A stretch of 6,170 nt of DNA from Clostridia bacterium (GTDB taxonomy: Bacteria > Bacillota > Clostridia > Oscillospirales > UBA644). Shown one piece after another: positions 1-6,161 of this stretch. The stretch spans positions 1 through 6,170 of the forward strand of contig WHHJ01000080.1 of NCBI GenBank assembly GCA_014872655.1, read 5' to 3'. Made by a program: the position numbers and the translations under genes. Below the pieces are notes generated by a model that saw only the letters and a program-made list of their open reading frames with translations, searched no databases and had not been told where the DNA came from. Positions within the stretch are counted from its first letter, which is position 1, and the number at the start of each line of letters is the position of its first letter.

Positions 1-130
1 CTTCTGATTTATTTTTATTCTTTTTTCAAAAAACAATTTTTATATAAATTTTCTAAACAAATCACAAAAATCATTATTAGTTAAAAATTTAAATTTTATG
101 AAACTTGATGTATTTATTTTATGATATTTG

Positions 131-172
131 TTGAAATTGCCTATTGAAAAAGCGTATAATTATACATATAAT
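131..172 (+). promoter_or_regulatory. Two overlapping sigma-A-type promoters for the ABC importer
   Basis: Two staggered promoter-like pairs are visible. The first is TTGAAA at 131-136 and TATAAT at 155-160, spaced 18 bp. The second is TTGAAA at 144-149 and TATAAT at 167-172, spaced 17 bp. Each has a perfect -10 and a -35 close to TTGACA. The 130 bp upstream are almost pure A/T, including the palindrome AAAATTTAAATTTT at 84-97, and could act as an UP element. Either promoter would give a leader of roughly 35-50 nt before the ATG at 215. I see no riboswitch, T-box or ArgR-type operator. In such AT-rich DNA one of the two pairs may be fortuitous. Confidence 0.6.
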
Positions 173-214
173 ATTTGTATACTAAATAAATTATTAGGAA
201 AGGGTATTTTTGAT

Positions 215-955
215 ATGAAAAAGATTTTAGCATTTGTTTTAGTTGCTATTATGGCGATTTCGCTAACGGCATGTGTCAATGCAAAACCAACTGAAAAAGA
301 AACTTTAGTAATGGCAACCAATGCAACGTTCCCGCCGTATGAATATTATGACGGAGACGAAATTGTCGGAATTGACGCAGAAATTGCAAAGGCTATTGCT
401 GATAAGTTGGGGATGGAATTACGGATTGATGATATGGAATTCAACTCCATCATTACGGCAGTAAACTCCGGGCAAGCAGATATCGGCATGGCAGGCATGA
501 CCATAACAGAAGACCGGAAACAATCCGTAGATTTCTCTGACTCTTATGCAACAGGCGTACAGGTAGTTATCGTTACACAGGATTCTCCTATTCAAACCGT
601 TGACGATCTGGCCGGAAAAAAGATCGGCGTTCAGTTAACAACTACCGGAGATATCTACGCAACAGATGAGTTCGGGAAAGACTATGTTGTTCAGTTTAAC
701 AAAGGTGCAGATGCGGTTCTTGCACTGAAAAACGGTCAGGTTGACGCTGTTATTATCGACAACCAACCGGCTAAAGCCTTTGTAGAACAGAATGAAGGAT
801 TAAAGATCCTGGAAACTGAATTTAAAAATGAAGAGTACTGCATTGCTTTCAAAAAAGGCAACGATGAACTCCGGGAAAAAGTAAACAATGCATTGAACGA
901 ATTAATTGCTGATGGTACCGTTCAGGATATCATCGACAAATATATCCACGAATAA
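215..955 (+). CDS. Polar amino acid ABC transporter substrate-binding lipoprotein
   Basis: This is the extracellular binding protein of a polar amino acid importer (SBP family 3, HisJ/GlnH type), which captures an amino acid and delivers it to the permease encoded next. The 246-residue precursor starts with a lipoprotein signal: basic MKK, a hydrophobic core, then the lipobox LTAC with Cys20 as the lipidated residue. A longer reading from 128 is open but adds 29 residues ahead of this signal; the ATG at 215 also has AGGAAAGGG at 196-204, 10 nt upstream, so I chose it. Family features include the FPPYE segment (39-43), GIDAEIA (52-58) and TITEDR (96-101). By family comparison, Arg101 would hold the ligand carboxylate and Asp182 in the IIDNQPA segment its amino group. 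The ligand cannot be named with confidence; a polar or basic amino acid is likely. It is the first gene of a three-gene operon and is followed by a hairpin that may set its level above that of its partners. Confidence 0.93.
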   Translation: MKKILAFVLVAIMAISLTACVNAKPTEKETLVMATNATFPPYEYYDGDEIVGIDAEIAKAIADKLGMELRIDDMEFNSIITAVNSGQADIGMAGMTITEDRKQSVDFSDSYATGVQVVIVTQDSPIQTVDDLAGKKIGVQLTTTGDIYATDEFGKDYVVQFNKGADAVLALKNGQVDAVIIDNQPAKAFVEQNEGLKILETEFKNEEYCIAFKKGNDELREKVNNALNELIADGTVQDIIDKYIHE

Positions 956-970
956 ATAAACATATACCGT

Positions 971-995
971 AGGGGCGGGACATCCCGCCCCTTTT
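971..995 (+). terminator. GC-rich intercistronic hairpin, attenuator or mRNA stabiliser
   Basis: GGGGCGGG (972-979) pairs perfectly with CCCGCCCC (984-991) around a 4-nt loop, extended by A971-T992, and is followed by TTTTC. It lies between the binding protein and permease genes. In many ABC importer operons such a hairpin partially terminates transcription or protects the upstream message, giving more binding protein than membrane parts. The U-tail is short, so read-through is expected. The nearly pure G/C stem stands out from its AT-rich surroundings and could also be a copy of a dispersed palindromic repeat. Confidence 0.7.
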
Positions 996-1020
996 CGATT
1001 GTAACACAAGGGGCATGATT

Positions 1021-1755
1021 ATGGGTGAGTTTTTTAATGGAATCGCACAATGGTTTCAGTCTACTTGGTCAAGTCTCTCCGCTGATTTTGTAAACAATTT
1101 TATTACAAAAAACCGGTGGGAGTATATCACTGACGGATTAGGTATTACGCTTGAGGTAACTTTTTTTGCTGTTTTACTCGGTATCATACTGGGTTTTATT
1201 ATTGCTATTATCCGTTCAACACACGATAAAACCGGAAAACTGAAATTTCCAAATGCAATCTGTAAATTGTATTTGACAATCATACGCGGAACACCAATGG
1301 CTGTTCAGTTAATGATTATGTATTTTATTATTTTCGCGCCGCTGCAATGGGATCGGGTTCCAGTAGCAATTCTGGCATTTGGTATCAATTCGGGAGCCTA
1401 TGTAGCAGAAATCATTCGAGGCGGCATCATGGCTGTTGATGAAGGCCAGATGGAAGCGGGCCGCAGCCTTGGCTTAAATTATATACAAACGATGTATTCA
1501 ATCATTTTACCACAAGCTTTCAAATCCGTCTTACCTGCCTTAGGCAATGAATTTATCGTATTGTTAAAAGAAACTTCCGTATGTTCGTTTATCGGGCTGA
1601 ACGACCTGACACGAGGCGGCGATATTATCCGCGGCGTTACATATAGCGACTTTATGCCATTGATTGCCGTTGCACTGATTTATCTGGTTATCGTTGTCAT
1701 TTTGTCTAAACTGGTATCGCTTTTGGAAAAGAGGTTGAGAAACAGTGAGCGTTGA
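1021..1755 (+). CDS. Polar amino acid ABC transporter permease (HisM/GlnP type)
   Basis: This is the integral membrane subunit of the amino acid importer. Members of this family usually form a homodimer or heterodimer channel; with only one permease gene here, a homodimer is likely. The 244 residues show an amphipathic N-terminus (about 1-30), hydrophobic segments near 42-64, 84-106, 113-131 and 210-232, and the conserved RGTPMAVQL stretch (89-97). The EAA loop that docks on the ATPase runs from Glu145 to Pro164 (EAGRSLGL then ILPQA). An ATG at 1015 is in frame, but the ribosome site AAGGGG (1008-1013) would be only 1 nt from it and is 7 nt from the ATG at 1021, so I prefer 1021. The 3' end overlaps the ATPase start by 11 nt, suggesting translational coupling. 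Confidence 0.93.
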   Translation: MGEFFNGIAQWFQSTWSSLSADFVNNFITKNRWEYITDGLGITLEVTFFAVLLGIILGFIIAIIRSTHDKTGKLKFPNAICKLYLTIIRGTPMAVQLMIMYFIIFAPLQWDRVPVAILAFGINSGAYVAEIIRGGIMAVDEGQMEAGRSLGLNYIQTMYSIILPQAFKSVLPALGNEFIVLLKETSVCSFIGLNDLTRGGDIIRGVTYSDFMPLIAVALIYLVIVVILSKLVSLLEKRLRNSER

Positions 1756-2491
1756 ATTGAGAGAAGATTTTATCCAAGTAACCGATTTGAAGAAAGATTT
1801 TTCGGGAACCGAGGTTTTAAAAGGGATTTCCACCCAGATCAGAAAAGGCGAAGTGGTCGTTATACTGGGCCCGTCAGGATCCGGGAAAAGCACCTTTTTA
1901 AGATGTTTGAACTTGCTGGAAGTACCTTCTTCCGGACAAATCTTTTTTGAGGGAACCGAGATTACAAACCCTAAAAATAATATTAATATCCATCGGCAAA
2001 AAATGGGAATGGTTTTTCAACAATTCAATTTGTTTCCGCATATGACGGTATTGAAGAACCTCACATTAGCACCTATAAAGCTACTCAAAAAAAGCAAGGC
2101 TGAGGCCGAAGGGAAAGCGATGGAATTGCTCACTAGAGTTGGACTTGCAGACAAAGCCAACGCATATCCCTCTCAATTATCCGGAGGACAAAAACAACGA
2201 GTCGCCATTGTTCGCGCGCTTGCCATGGAACCGGACGTGATGTTATTTGACGAGCCGACCTCCGCACTGGACCCGGAAATGGTCGGAGAAGTACTGGAAG
2301 TCATTCGTGGCCTGGCAAAAATGCATATGACCATGGTTATCGTAACCCATGAAATGGGTTTTGCCCGCGAAGTTGCCGATCGAATCTTATTTATTGATGA
2401 GGGCATTATTATGGAAGAAGGAACGCCTAAAGACGTTTTTGAAAATCCACAAAATCCCCGGACCAAATCCTTTTTAAGCAAAGTTTTATAA
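1745..2491 (+). CDS. Polar amino acid ABC transporter ATP-binding protein (HisP/GlnQ type)
   Basis: This is the cytoplasmic ATPase that powers the importer, 248 residues and typical in length. All nucleotide-binding elements are intact: Walker A GPSGSGKS (42-49), Q-loop Gln92 in VFQQFNLFPH, signature LSGGQ (145-149), Walker B VMLFDE (165-170) with catalytic Glu170, D-loop SALD (173-176) and switch His202 in THEMG. The wording around the Q-loop and Walker B is characteristic of the polar amino acid subfamily. The start is a GTG at 1745, inside the end of the permease gene; a GAGG at 1731-1734 lies 10 nt upstream, and no in-frame ATG precedes Walker A. The overlap with the permease favours coupled translation. 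The gene is followed by a strong terminator, so it ends the operon. Confidence 0.95.
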   Translation: MSVELREDFIQVTDLKKDFSGTEVLKGISTQIRKGEVVVILGPSGSGKSTFLRCLNLLEVPSSGQIFFEGTEITNPKNNINIHRQKMGMVFQQFNLFPHMTVLKNLTLAPIKLLKKSKAEAEGKAMELLTRVGLADKANAYPSQLSGGQKQRVAIVRALAMEPDVMLFDEPTSALDPEMVGEVLEVIRGLAKMHMTMVIVTHEMGFAREVADRILFIDEGIIMEEGTPKDVFENPQNPRTKSFLSKVL

Positions 2492-2545
2492 TAGAAATGA
2501 TGCATCACTTTTCACCCCTTTTATAAAAACAAAAAATTATATATT

Positions 2546-2577
2546 AAACAGACGGAGTAATACTCCGTCTGTTTTTT
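2546..2577 (+). terminator. Strong rho-independent terminator of the ABC importer operon
   Basis: AACAGACGGAGT pairs with ACTCCGTCTGTT (stem of at least 11 bp plus A-U extension, centred at 2560), followed by a run of T to 2577. It begins about 55 nt after the ATPase stop codon. The symmetric A-run before the stem would let it work weakly on the minus strand as well, but no minus-strand gene ends here. A perfect 10-bp palindrome TGATGCATCA (2498-2507) sits just before it with no obvious role. Confidence 0.93.
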
Positions 2578-2614
2578 AATGTACATTTTCTATTCTCTAT
2601 CGATATAACAATAC

Positions 2615-2642
2615 ACCGCAAAATTAATTTTTCCATATAATA
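2615..2642 (+). promoter_or_regulatory. Putative sigma-K-type (late mother-cell) promoter of the collagen-like gene
   Basis: AC at 2615-2616, 17 nt, then CATATAATA at 2634-2642 fits the published sigma-K pattern AC-N17-CATANNNTA from Bacillus subtilis. The same bases contain a perfect sigma-A -10, TATAAT (2636-2641), but no TTGACA-like box lies 16-18 bp upstream (ACACCG there) and there is no TG extension. A start near 2650 would leave a leader of about 25 nt containing the ribosome site. The motif is short and degenerate, so this is suggestive only; a sigma-A promoter remains possible. Confidence 0.4.
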
Positions 2643-2674
2643 TGACAGAACGTTAAAAAAGGAGCGATCAATAT

Positions 2675-3409
2675 ATGGAAGAGTTTAAAAACAAGTTTTT
2701 GGGTGAAAATTGCCGGGTTCTTAAAACAGTTCCAATGAATCCAACTTTTTTTCCACAAAAAGTCTCCAACAAGCAAAATCAGACAACGGTTTCTTCCGGA
2801 CAAACCATTATCCTCCAAGGATCCCCTGGTCCACGCGGTCCACAAGGTCTTCCTGGGATCAGAGGTCCTAAAGGCGAAAAAGGAGAAACGGGACCGGCAG
2901 GGCCACGAGGCTATCAAGGTGTCCCCGGCCCCATGGGACCACAGGGAGAAAAAGGTCCTAAAGGAGACCCTGCCACCGGATGTGTTTTCATCGCAGAACA
3001 CAAAGATCCTCAAACTTTATCAAATCAACCACTTTTAATCGATCAAATTTCGGTTCAAACGTCTCCGGATATCGTCTATGATGCCAATCTACACGGTATT
3101 GTTTTAAATAAAAAAGGGGTCTATCTGATCCGATATCAAAGTATGATCCAATCCGATAGCCCCGTCAAGCTATATTTAAAAGCAAATGGTGAAATTTTAG
3201 ATACAATGACCTCTGTCCCTGCACAAATAACCTCATGTCCTTGCTGTATGGTTCCTATTTATCAAACACCAACAGCAATTACCCTTTCATCCAATGAAGA
3301 GATCATATGCAGCAATACACAAATGACGATTATTCTGATTTCTGCTTTTTCGGACTTGACCAATTCCGATCAAACTCCTTTCAAAGCAGATACCTCATCC
3401 GATAACTGA
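2675..3409 (+). CDS. Collagen-like protein with BclA/C1q-like C-terminal domain
   Basis: The 244-residue protein has three parts. Residues 1-48 form a polar N-terminus without a signal peptide. Residues 49-99 are 17 uninterrupted Gly-X-Y triplets, rich in Pro and charged pairs such as PKGE and PKGD that stabilise a triple helix. Residues 103-226 look like a compact beta domain: the GIVLNKKGVYLIRYQ segment, KLYLKANGEIL and the final TIILISAF resemble the C-terminal domain of BclA and other C1q/TNF-like trimers. Such proteins form trimeric filaments, best known from the exosporium of Bacillus and clostridial spores, so a spore-surface role is inferred. Cysteines occur at 13, 103, 188, 190, 191 and 212; the CPCC cluster is unusual for such a trimer head and could cross-link. 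The start is supported by AAAAAAGGAG (2655-2664), 10 nt upstream. The last 18 residues are a hydrophilic tail that mostly lies in the overlap with the opposing gene. No terminator is visible after it. Confidence 0.85.
   Translation: MEEFKNKFLGENCRVLKTVPMNPTFFPQKVSNKQNQTTVSSGQTIILQGSPGPRGPQGLPGIRGPKGEKGETGPAGPRGYQGVPGPMGPQGEKGPKGDPATGCVFIAEHKDPQTLSNQPLLIDQISVQTSPDIVYDANLHGIVLNKKGVYLIRYQSMIQSDSPVKLYLKANGEILDTMTSVPAQITSCPCCMVPIYQTPTAITLSSNEEIICSNTQMTIILISAFSDLTNSDQTPFKADTSSDN
2819..2971 (+). repeat. Gly-X-Y coding repeat (17 collagen triplets)
   Basis: This part of the collagen-like gene encodes Gly at every third position from residue 49 to 97. The 9-nt periodicity of GGN-CCN-type codons raises GC content locally above the flanking sequence. 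The 11-mer GGTCCTAAAGG recurs exactly at 2864-2874 and 2954-2964, 90 nt or ten triplets apart, consistent with growth by unit duplication. Repeat number in such genes often varies between strains. Confidence 0.9.
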
Positions 3410-4380
3410 TCTAAGTACTGCAACCCCTCGGCATCCGTGCAGATTTTCATCACCTGATCGGACTTCTCATAAAAAGAACGCATTTTCTTCCATGATTCTG
3501 CCGAGTACTCACGCTGATTAAGTCCGGTTATTTTTGCATTGGCCAGTCTTTTTAATCCTTGCTCAATCGGAACAACTTTACGTAATGCCTCCCAAACCGG
3601 TTTTAATCTCGCATCAACATCTTCCACCTCCGACAATTTATCATCCCGAAAGACTTCGCTACAATTTAATATTTCTCGAACAAAGGTTAAATATTCCGTT
3701 TTTTCCTGATATTGCGGAAGCGTAATTCTATCTGCCAAAGCTTTATAATATAAAACCCGCTGTGCAAGAGGCTCTGCAACACCCGTCAAATCTATTTCAG
3801 ACAATTTCATGTCCGCGGTTTTTGAAAGAAATGGATGTTGGCAGCGAAGATAACCACTGATTATTCCGCCCAAAGCACCTGCTGCAAAAAAAATGTACGC
3901 TAAAATCCCGCCAATAAATTGTTGTTGTCCTAAAACAGGAATATAATCCACATATCCACGAACAATCATAGATTGTGTCAAATATTGATAGACATAACCT
4001 CCATGCTGAAAAAGCGCTTCCAAGTAATCTTCTAAACAGGATTCTAAAGAAGCAACCGGGAAACGAATATCGAAACAGAAAAACGGAATAGCCGTAATCA
4101 CAGTTAAAACAGAGTAGAACAGGATCACACGCGGCAAAGCATGCTGTTGAACAGATACCAGCGGAGGATCAAACAACTTGTCATACAGCCAGCGAAAAAG
4201 GAAAAACATCCCACAAGGCCAAATCAAAGAAACAACGGTGCACAAAATCGTAAATAAGATTCCATCCGGAAAAAAACCCGCAAAAATGGTAAAAACAATA
4301 CTGGTAAAAAAACATACCAAAGCCGAGCCCAAAAAAAGAATCAATAAATAATAAAAACCTGCTCGCCCTTTTTTATACAC
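3370..4380 (-). CDS. Four-helix membrane protein of unknown function
   Basis: I do not recognise this 336-residue protein. It has four predicted membrane helices, near residues 10-37, 41-62, 85-105 and 155-178. Positive residues at the N-terminus (KKGR), after helix 2 (RWLYDK) and after helix 4 suggest that both ends face the cytoplasm. Between helices 3 and 4 lies an outside loop of about 50 residues with a Cys115 and many aromatics. The C-terminal half, about 180-336, is soluble, charged and probably helical; it carries no catalytic motif I can identify. The start is GTG at 4380, supported by GAAAGAGG (minus strand, 4397-4390), 9 nt upstream, and a near-consensus promoter at 4439-4411. The gene converges on the collagen-like gene and its last 40 bp overlap that gene's end. 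Codon use and composition look like its neighbours. Its role is unknown. Confidence 0.8.
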   Translation of the reverse strand: MYKKGRAGFYYLLILFLGSALVCFFTSIVFTIFAGFFPDGILFTILCTVVSLIWPCGMFFLFRWLYDKLFDPPLVSVQQHALPRVILFYSVLTVITAIPFFCFDIRFPVASLESCLEDYLEALFQHGGYVYQYLTQSMIVRGYVDYIPVLGQQQFIGGILAYIFFAAGALGGIISGYLRCQHPFLSKTADMKLSEIDLTGVAEPLAQRVLYYKALADRITLPQYQEKTEYLTFVREILNCSEVFRDDKLSEVEDVDARLKPVWEALRKVVPIEQGLKRLANAKITGLNQREYSAESWKKMRSFYEKSDQVMKICTDAEGLQYLDQLSDEVSALKGV

Positions 4381-4410
4381 ACAAAAACGCCTCTTTCTTC
4401 TATTTTTTTT

Positions 4411-4439
4411 ATCATATCATGACAAATTAAAGATGTCAA
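4411..4439 (-). promoter_or_regulatory. Sigma-A promoter of the membrane protein gene
   Basis: On the minus strand, a perfect TTGACA (4439-4434) is followed after exactly 17 bp by TATGAT (4416-4411), five of six bases of the consensus. Upstream on that strand lies an A/T tract (about 4440-4458) that could act as an UP element. The predicted start is near 4404, giving a leader of about 24 nt with the ribosome site. This is one of the best-matching vegetative promoters in the window. Confidence 0.75.
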
Positions 4440-4584
4440 TAAAAAATTTTTTTTATCCCATTATTTTTACTTTTTTTCTAAAAAAACGTTTCATACATTT
4501 TATCTTTTAAAACATCCTTGTGCTAAAAATGTTTTATATTTTTTTGTCTTTTTGATCTGAAATATAGATTTTTTTTAGGATTTA

Positions 4585-4593
4585 TGTTATGAT
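4585..4593 (+). promoter_or_regulatory. Extended -10 promoter of the hydrogenase gene
   Basis: TGTTATGAT matches an extended -10 element (TGN plus TATGAT at 4588-4593). The region 16-18 bp upstream (around TAGATT, 4565-4570) has only a weak -35, as is common for extended -10 promoters. The start would be near 4600, giving a leader of about 29 nt that contains the TGGAGG ribosome site. The preceding 4440-4580 stretch is rich in A and T tracts; I see no clear operator there. Confidence 0.5.
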
Positions 4594-4628
4594 ATAAGTA
4601 ATCAAAGTGCTCAATGGAGGAAAAAGTC

Positions 4629-6056
4629 ATGGCACAGATCAGAAAATTTGATACTCAAGTACAATATCTAAAATATAAAGTGTTGCGAGAGGTTGCACGG
4701 CGAGCTTTTGCAGGCAATCTGACCGAAACAATTTCCGAAATTCCTAAAGTTATCGTTCCGGGCACCAAACCAACCATGCGCTGCTGCGTATATAAAGAAC
4801 GTGCAATCGTATTGGACAGAGTGCAACTTGCACTGGGCGGAGACAAAACAAATCCCAATGTCATTGAAGTCATCAAAACCGCTTGTGACGAATGTCCGTT
4901 AGGAGGTTATACCGTTACGGATGCATGCCGCGGATGTATTGCACACCGCTGCGAAGATGCTTGCAAACGTGGGGCCATTTATTTTGATAGAAATCAAAAA
5001 GCCCATATCGACAAAGATAAATGCGTTGAATGCGGTATGTGTGCAAAAGTATGTCCTTACAGTGCCATTTCCAATAATAAACGTCCCTGTGAAAGAGCCT
5101 GCAAAGTAAAGGCAATCGGAATGGATGACGATAAGGCGGCAAAAATCGACAATTCAAAATGTATTGCCTGCGGCGCTTGTGTGTATCAATGCCCGTTTGG
5201 TGCCATAGTTGAAAAATCCTTTATTCTGGATGTTATCAACATGCTCAAGCAATCCGAAAAAGGTTCCTGTAAGGTATATGCGCTGATTGCGCCGGCTATT
5301 GCCAGCCAATTCAGTTACGCAAAACTGGGACAAGTTTTGACCGGAATTCGAAAACTCGGCTTTGACGGAATCGAAGAAGCTGCTAAGGGCGCAGATATGG
5401 TGGCCTATAGTGAATCACAGGAATTGGCACAGTCTGAAGATTTTGTTACAAGTTCCTGCTGCCCGGCTTTCGTATCCTACATAGAAAAAACGTTCCCCCA
5501 ATTAAAGGATCATATTTCACACAATTTATCGCCCATGGCGACGATTGCAAAACACATGAAAGAAAAAGATCCCAAATGCAAAATCGTATTCATTGGACCG
5601 TGCACTGCGAAAAAACTAGAGATTCAAAAACCGGAAGTCAAAGGCTATGTAGACAGCGCCATTACGTTTGAAGAATTACAGGCACTATTTGACGGAAGAG
5701 ATATTGATATTTCTACTTTGGAAGAAGAGGATCTCAATACAGCTTCCTATTATGGCCGTATTTTTGCCCGCAGCTGCGGTTTAACCGAGGCGGTTGCAGA
5801 AGGTTTGAAAGAACACGAAATCAATTTTGACTACAGACCTGTGACCTGTGACGGAATCGATGAATGCCGGATTGCTTTGCTGAAAGCGTCTAAGGGTGCA
5901 CTGAACGGCAACTTTATTGAAGGCATGGCCTGTGTCGGAGGATGCATCGGCGGAGCCGGATGTTTGGAACACGGAGAAAAGAATAAAGCACATATTGATA
6001 AATACGGCAACCAGGCACACGAAAAAACCATTACCGATTCTATCAGTAACCTTTAA
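4629..6056 (+). CDS. Monomeric [FeFe] hydrogenase, group B type
   Basis: This enzyme interconverts protons and H2 with electrons carried by iron-sulfur clusters, probably exchanging with ferredoxin in the cytoplasm. The 475 residues comprise a Cys-rich N-terminal half and the H-cluster domain. Two ferredoxin motifs are clear: C132-C135-C138-C142P and C178-C181-C184-C188P. Extra cysteines at 86, 89, 100, 103, 108, 112, 154 and 158 suggest further clusters. H-cluster motifs are SSCCPAF (275-281), GPCTAKK (323-329) and EGMACVGGC (431-439). By comparison with Clostridium pasteurianum CpI, ligands would be C278, C325, C435 and C439, with C277 as proton relay. The L2 motif has Gly323 where CpI has Met, and L1 ends in Phe instead of Trp; these variations fit group B enzymes such as CpIII, whose physiological role is poorly defined. 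An ATG at 4614 is in frame, but it overlaps the Shine-Dalgarno TGGAGG (4615-4620), which sits 8 nt before the ATG at 4629, so I use 4629. Maturation genes (hydE, hydF, hydG) are absent from the window. It appears monocistronic. Confidence 0.93.
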   Translation: MAQIRKFDTQVQYLKYKVLREVARRAFAGNLTETISEIPKVIVPGTKPTMRCCVYKERAIVLDRVQLALGGDKTNPNVIEVIKTACDECPLGGYTVTDACRGCIAHRCEDACKRGAIYFDRNQKAHIDKDKCVECGMCAKVCPYSAISNNKRPCERACKVKAIGMDDDKAAKIDNSKCIACGACVYQCPFGAIVEKSFILDVINMLKQSEKGSCKVYALIAPAIASQFSYAKLGQVLTGIRKLGFDGIEEAAKGADMVAYSESQELAQSEDFVTSSCCPAFVSYIEKTFPQLKDHISHNLSPMATIAKHMKEKDPKCKIVFIGPCTAKKLEIQKPEVKGYVDSAITFEELQALFDGRDIDISTLEEEDLNTASYYGRIFARSCGLTEAVAEGLKEHEINFDYRPVTCDGIDECRIALLKASKGALNGNFIEGMACVGGCIGGAGCLEHGEKNKAHIDKYGNQAHEKTITDSISNL

Positions 6057-6063
6057 TAACAGC

Positions 6064-6095
6064 AAGGCTGTGCCCGATTCGGTCACAGCCTTTTT
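6064..6095 (+). terminator. Rho-independent terminator of the hydrogenase gene
   Basis: AAGGCTGTG (6064-6072) pairs with CACAGCCTT (6084-6092); after one C-T mismatch, CCG (6074-6076) pairs with CGG (6080-6082) around an ATT loop. A T run follows to 6095. It starts 8 nt after the hydrogenase stop codon, which supports a single-gene transcript. Confidence 0.92.
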
Positions 6096-6152
6096 AATAA
6101 GAGAAGCCTTTATATCATGTTAAACATTAGTTAAAATGATACCGATTTATAA

Positions 6153-6161
6153 TGTGGATAA
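6153..6161 (-). other. Consensus DnaA box
   Basis: The minus strand reads TTATCCACA, the exact consensus DnaA-binding 9-mer. It lies in AT-rich non-coding DNA 9-17 nt from the window end, directly overlapping the end of a TATAAT element at 6148-6153. Only one perfect box is visible, so an origin cannot be claimed; it could be a regulatory DnaA site for the next gene, part of a larger cluster beyond the window, or chance. Confidence 0.4.

Noticed and set aside
128..214. N-terminal extension of the binding protein from a TTG at 128
   Set aside because: It would place 29 residues ahead of a clear lipoprotein signal, it overlaps the promoter elements, and the ATG at 215 has a good ribosome site.
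2819..2971. Repeat tract considered as a CRISPR array or non-coding tandem repeat
   Set aside because: The periodicity is 9 nt, in frame, and encodes Gly-X-Y triplets within a well-supported gene.
2624..3013. 129-codon minus-strand frame across the collagen-like gene
   Set aside because: It is open because of the repetitive Gly-X-Y codons on the other strand; it has no supported ribosome site and its protein is low-complexity and unlike any family I know.
4373..4381. TTATACACA, a near-consensus DnaA box
   Set aside because: It lies across the GTG start of the membrane protein gene and differs at one base; with no cluster around it, chance is the simpler explanation.
4440..4580. A/T tracts between the divergent genes considered as a small RNA or terminator
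   Set aside because: There is no GC stem; the tracts are better explained as promoter-upstream DNA for the two divergent genes.
76..6136. ATTAGTTAAAA occurring at both ends of the window (76-86 and 6126-6136), considered as flanking repeats of a mobile element
   Set aside because: An 11-mer this rich in A/T is expected by chance in AT-rich intergenic DNA, and no transposase or integrase gene lies between.
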